In this document: in pieces, positions 24,413 through 25,440 of the stretch
How positions within the stretch are numbered: position 1 is the stretch's first letter
Layout: every line of letters starts with the position of its first letter
Source of the DNA: DATAFO01 sp046728935
Lineage (GTDB): Bacteria; Actinomycetota; Thermoleophilia; Solirubrobacterales; 70-9
Length of the DNA stretch: 25,440 nt
NCBI GenBank assembly: GCA_046728935.1
Contig: JBKPFS010000120.1
Coordinates: 1 to 25,440, forward strand
Direction: 5' to 3'
Notes under the pieces: model-generated
The model's input: only the letters and a program-made list of their open reading frames with translations
Told to the model about the DNA's origin: nothing
Database searches by the model: none
Translations under genes and position numbers: made by a program

Positions 24413-25440
24413 GTGGCGACCGAGCCGATCAACGTCGCCGACTACGAGCGGCTGGCGGCGGAGAAGCTGGAGCCGGGGGCGTTGGGGTACTTCGCCGGCG
24501 GGGCCGGGGACGAGCGGACGCTGCGCGACAACGTCGCCGCCTTCACTCGCTGGCAGCTGCGGCCGCGAGTGCTGGTCGACGTCGCCGCGACCAGCGCGGG
24601 CATGAGCCTGCTCGGCAGCGAGATCTCGATGCCGCTGCTCGTCGCGCCGGTCGCGTTTCAGCGGATCGCGCATCCCGACGGCGAGCCGGGGATGGCGCGG
24701 GCGGCGGCCGCGGCGGGCACGATCATGTGCCTGTCGAGCATCGCCTCGGCGGCGCCGCGGGAGATCGCCGAGGCGGCTCCGGATGGGGCTCGGTGGATGC
24801 AGCTCTACTGCTTCAAGGACCCGGGCGTGACCAGGGCGGTGATCGACGAGGCGGTGGCGTGCGGGTTCAGCGCGATCGCGCTCACCGTGGACGCTCCCCG
24901 CGCCGGGCGGCGCGAGCGCGACTTTCGCACCGGGTTCGCGGTGCCCGCCGACGTCAGCGTCCCCGCGATCGAGGCCGCCACCGGCTCCAAGCAGCCGCTG
25001 ACGCCGCAGGAGGTGTTCTCGTTCGTCGACCCCTCGCTCACCTGGCGCGACCTCGAATCGCTCGCCGGCGAGTGCTCGCTTCCGATCCTGGTCAAGGGCG
25101 TGCAGACCGCCGAGGACGCGCGGCTGGCGGTGGAGAACGGGGCGGCCGGCGTGGTCGCCTCCAACCACGGCGGCCGCCAGCTGGACACGGTGGCGGCGAG
25201 CCTCGACATCCTGCCCGCTGTCGCCGAGGCGGTGGGCGACCGGGCCGACGTGTTAATGGACGGCGGCATCCGCCGGGGCACCGACGTGGTCATCGCGCTC
25301 GCGCTCGGCGCGAGGGCGGTGCTCGCCGGGCGCGCTCCGCTGTGGGGGCTCGCGGTCGATGGTGAGCAGGGCGCGCGCAGAGTGCTCGAGCTCCTGCGCG
25401 AGGAGATCGAGCTCGCGCTGGTGCTGAGCGGCTGTCCGTC
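24413..25440 (+). CDS. FMN-dependent alpha-hydroxy-acid oxidase/dehydrogenase, 3'-truncated
   Basis: The gene runs off the right edge after 342 codons. The protein belongs to the lactate/glycolate oxidase family, TIM-barrel flavoenzymes that oxidise L-2-hydroxy acids to 2-oxo acids. Visible hallmarks are YFAGGAGDERTLRDN near the N terminus (Y26 matches the substrate-binding tyrosine), MPLLVAPVAFQRIAHPDGE, LSSIASAAPREIA, QLYCFKDPGVT and ALTVDAPRAGRRERD. The FMN/catalytic residues follow: K228 in LVKGVQ, then H252 and R255 in SNHGGRQLD, then DGGIRRGTDVV. The GTG start is supported by the TATAGT box 6 bases upstream. Lactate oxidase, lactate monooxygenase, mandelate dehydrogenase and MftD-type enzymes cannot be separated here. 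Confidence 0.93.
   Translation, partial: MATEPINVADYERLAAEKLEPGALGYFAGGAGDERTLRDNVAAFTRWQLRPRVLVDVAATSAGMSLLGSEISMPLLVAPVAFQRIAHPDGEPGMARAAAAAGTIMCLSSIASAAPREIAEAAPDGARWMQLYCFKDPGVTRAVIDEAVACGFSAIALTVDAPRAGRRERDFRTGFAVPADVSVPAIEAATGSKQPLTPQEVFSFVDPSLTWRDLESLAGECSLPILVKGVQTAEDARLAVENGAAGVVASNHGGRQLDTVAASLDILPAVAEAVGDRADVLMDGGIRRGTDVVIALALGARAVLAGRAPLWGLAVDGEQGARRVLELLREEIELALVLSGCP

Overview
The window is about 25 kb of very GC-rich DNA with strong G/C bias at third codon positions. It is densely packed: genes overlap or abut, and no stretch over 300 bases lacks a gene. The gene families (Rex, TsaB/RimI/TsaD, FmdB-type zinc ribbon, family 4 uracil-DNA glycosylase, DUF1028, DUF378, K+-independent H+-pyrophosphatase), frequent GTG/TTG starts and an actinobacterial-type SOS box point to a high-GC actinobacterium. 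I would guess a Thermoleophilia/Solirubrobacterales-like lineage, but this is inference from composition and gene content. I see no rRNA, tRNA, CRISPR array, insertion sequence or phage gene, so this looks like ordinary chromosome.

Layout. 1-1432: the end of a DHA2-type MFS exporter, coupled to a small anchored protein. 1511-8170: a DoxX-like gene diverges from uvrB; then come a coiled-coil/proline-repeat protein, uvrA with a probable LexA box, and an SRPBCC protein overlapping the uvrA stop. 8167-9175 (minus): three coupled genes, two related hypothetical proteins flanking a 38-residue membrane microprotein. 9308-11311: a hexapeptide acyltransferase, a lipoprotein and a DUF1028 protein. 11308-12073 (minus): a YjbQ-family protein and a DUF378 protein, separated by a terminator hairpin. 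12195-15242 (minus): a pantothenate operon in the order DUF2520 dehydrogenase, panC, panD, panB.

15433-16807: FmdB zinc ribbon, uracil-DNA glycosylase and tsaE, each overlapping the next by 4 bases. 16804-17118 (minus): a repeat-containing lipoprotein. 17190-21484: tsaB, rimI, tsaD, glutaredoxin-like, rex and a GCS2-family ligase, forming a t6A-tRNA-modification and redox cluster. 21491-21660: a 170-bp imperfect palindrome. 21672-24320: a small coiled-coil protein and hppA. 24413 to the end: an FMN-dependent alpha-hydroxy-acid oxidase cut by the window edge.

Three themes recur. DNA repair (uvrB, uvrA, a glycosylase with a C-terminal clamp-binding-like motif) occupies two loci. Translational coupling is pervasive, through 4-base NTGA or 1-base TGATG overlaps. 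Many transcription units start with a TANNNT-like box 6-9 bases before the start codon and lack a Shine-Dalgarno sequence, suggesting leaderless mRNAs. Three convergent gene pairs share one palindromic CTAG as both stop codons.

I see no clearly new multi-gene defence or mobile system. The best candidates for undescribed biology are the microprotein cassette at 8167-9251, the palindrome at 21491-21660 and the probable alternative ketopantoate reductase in the pan operon.
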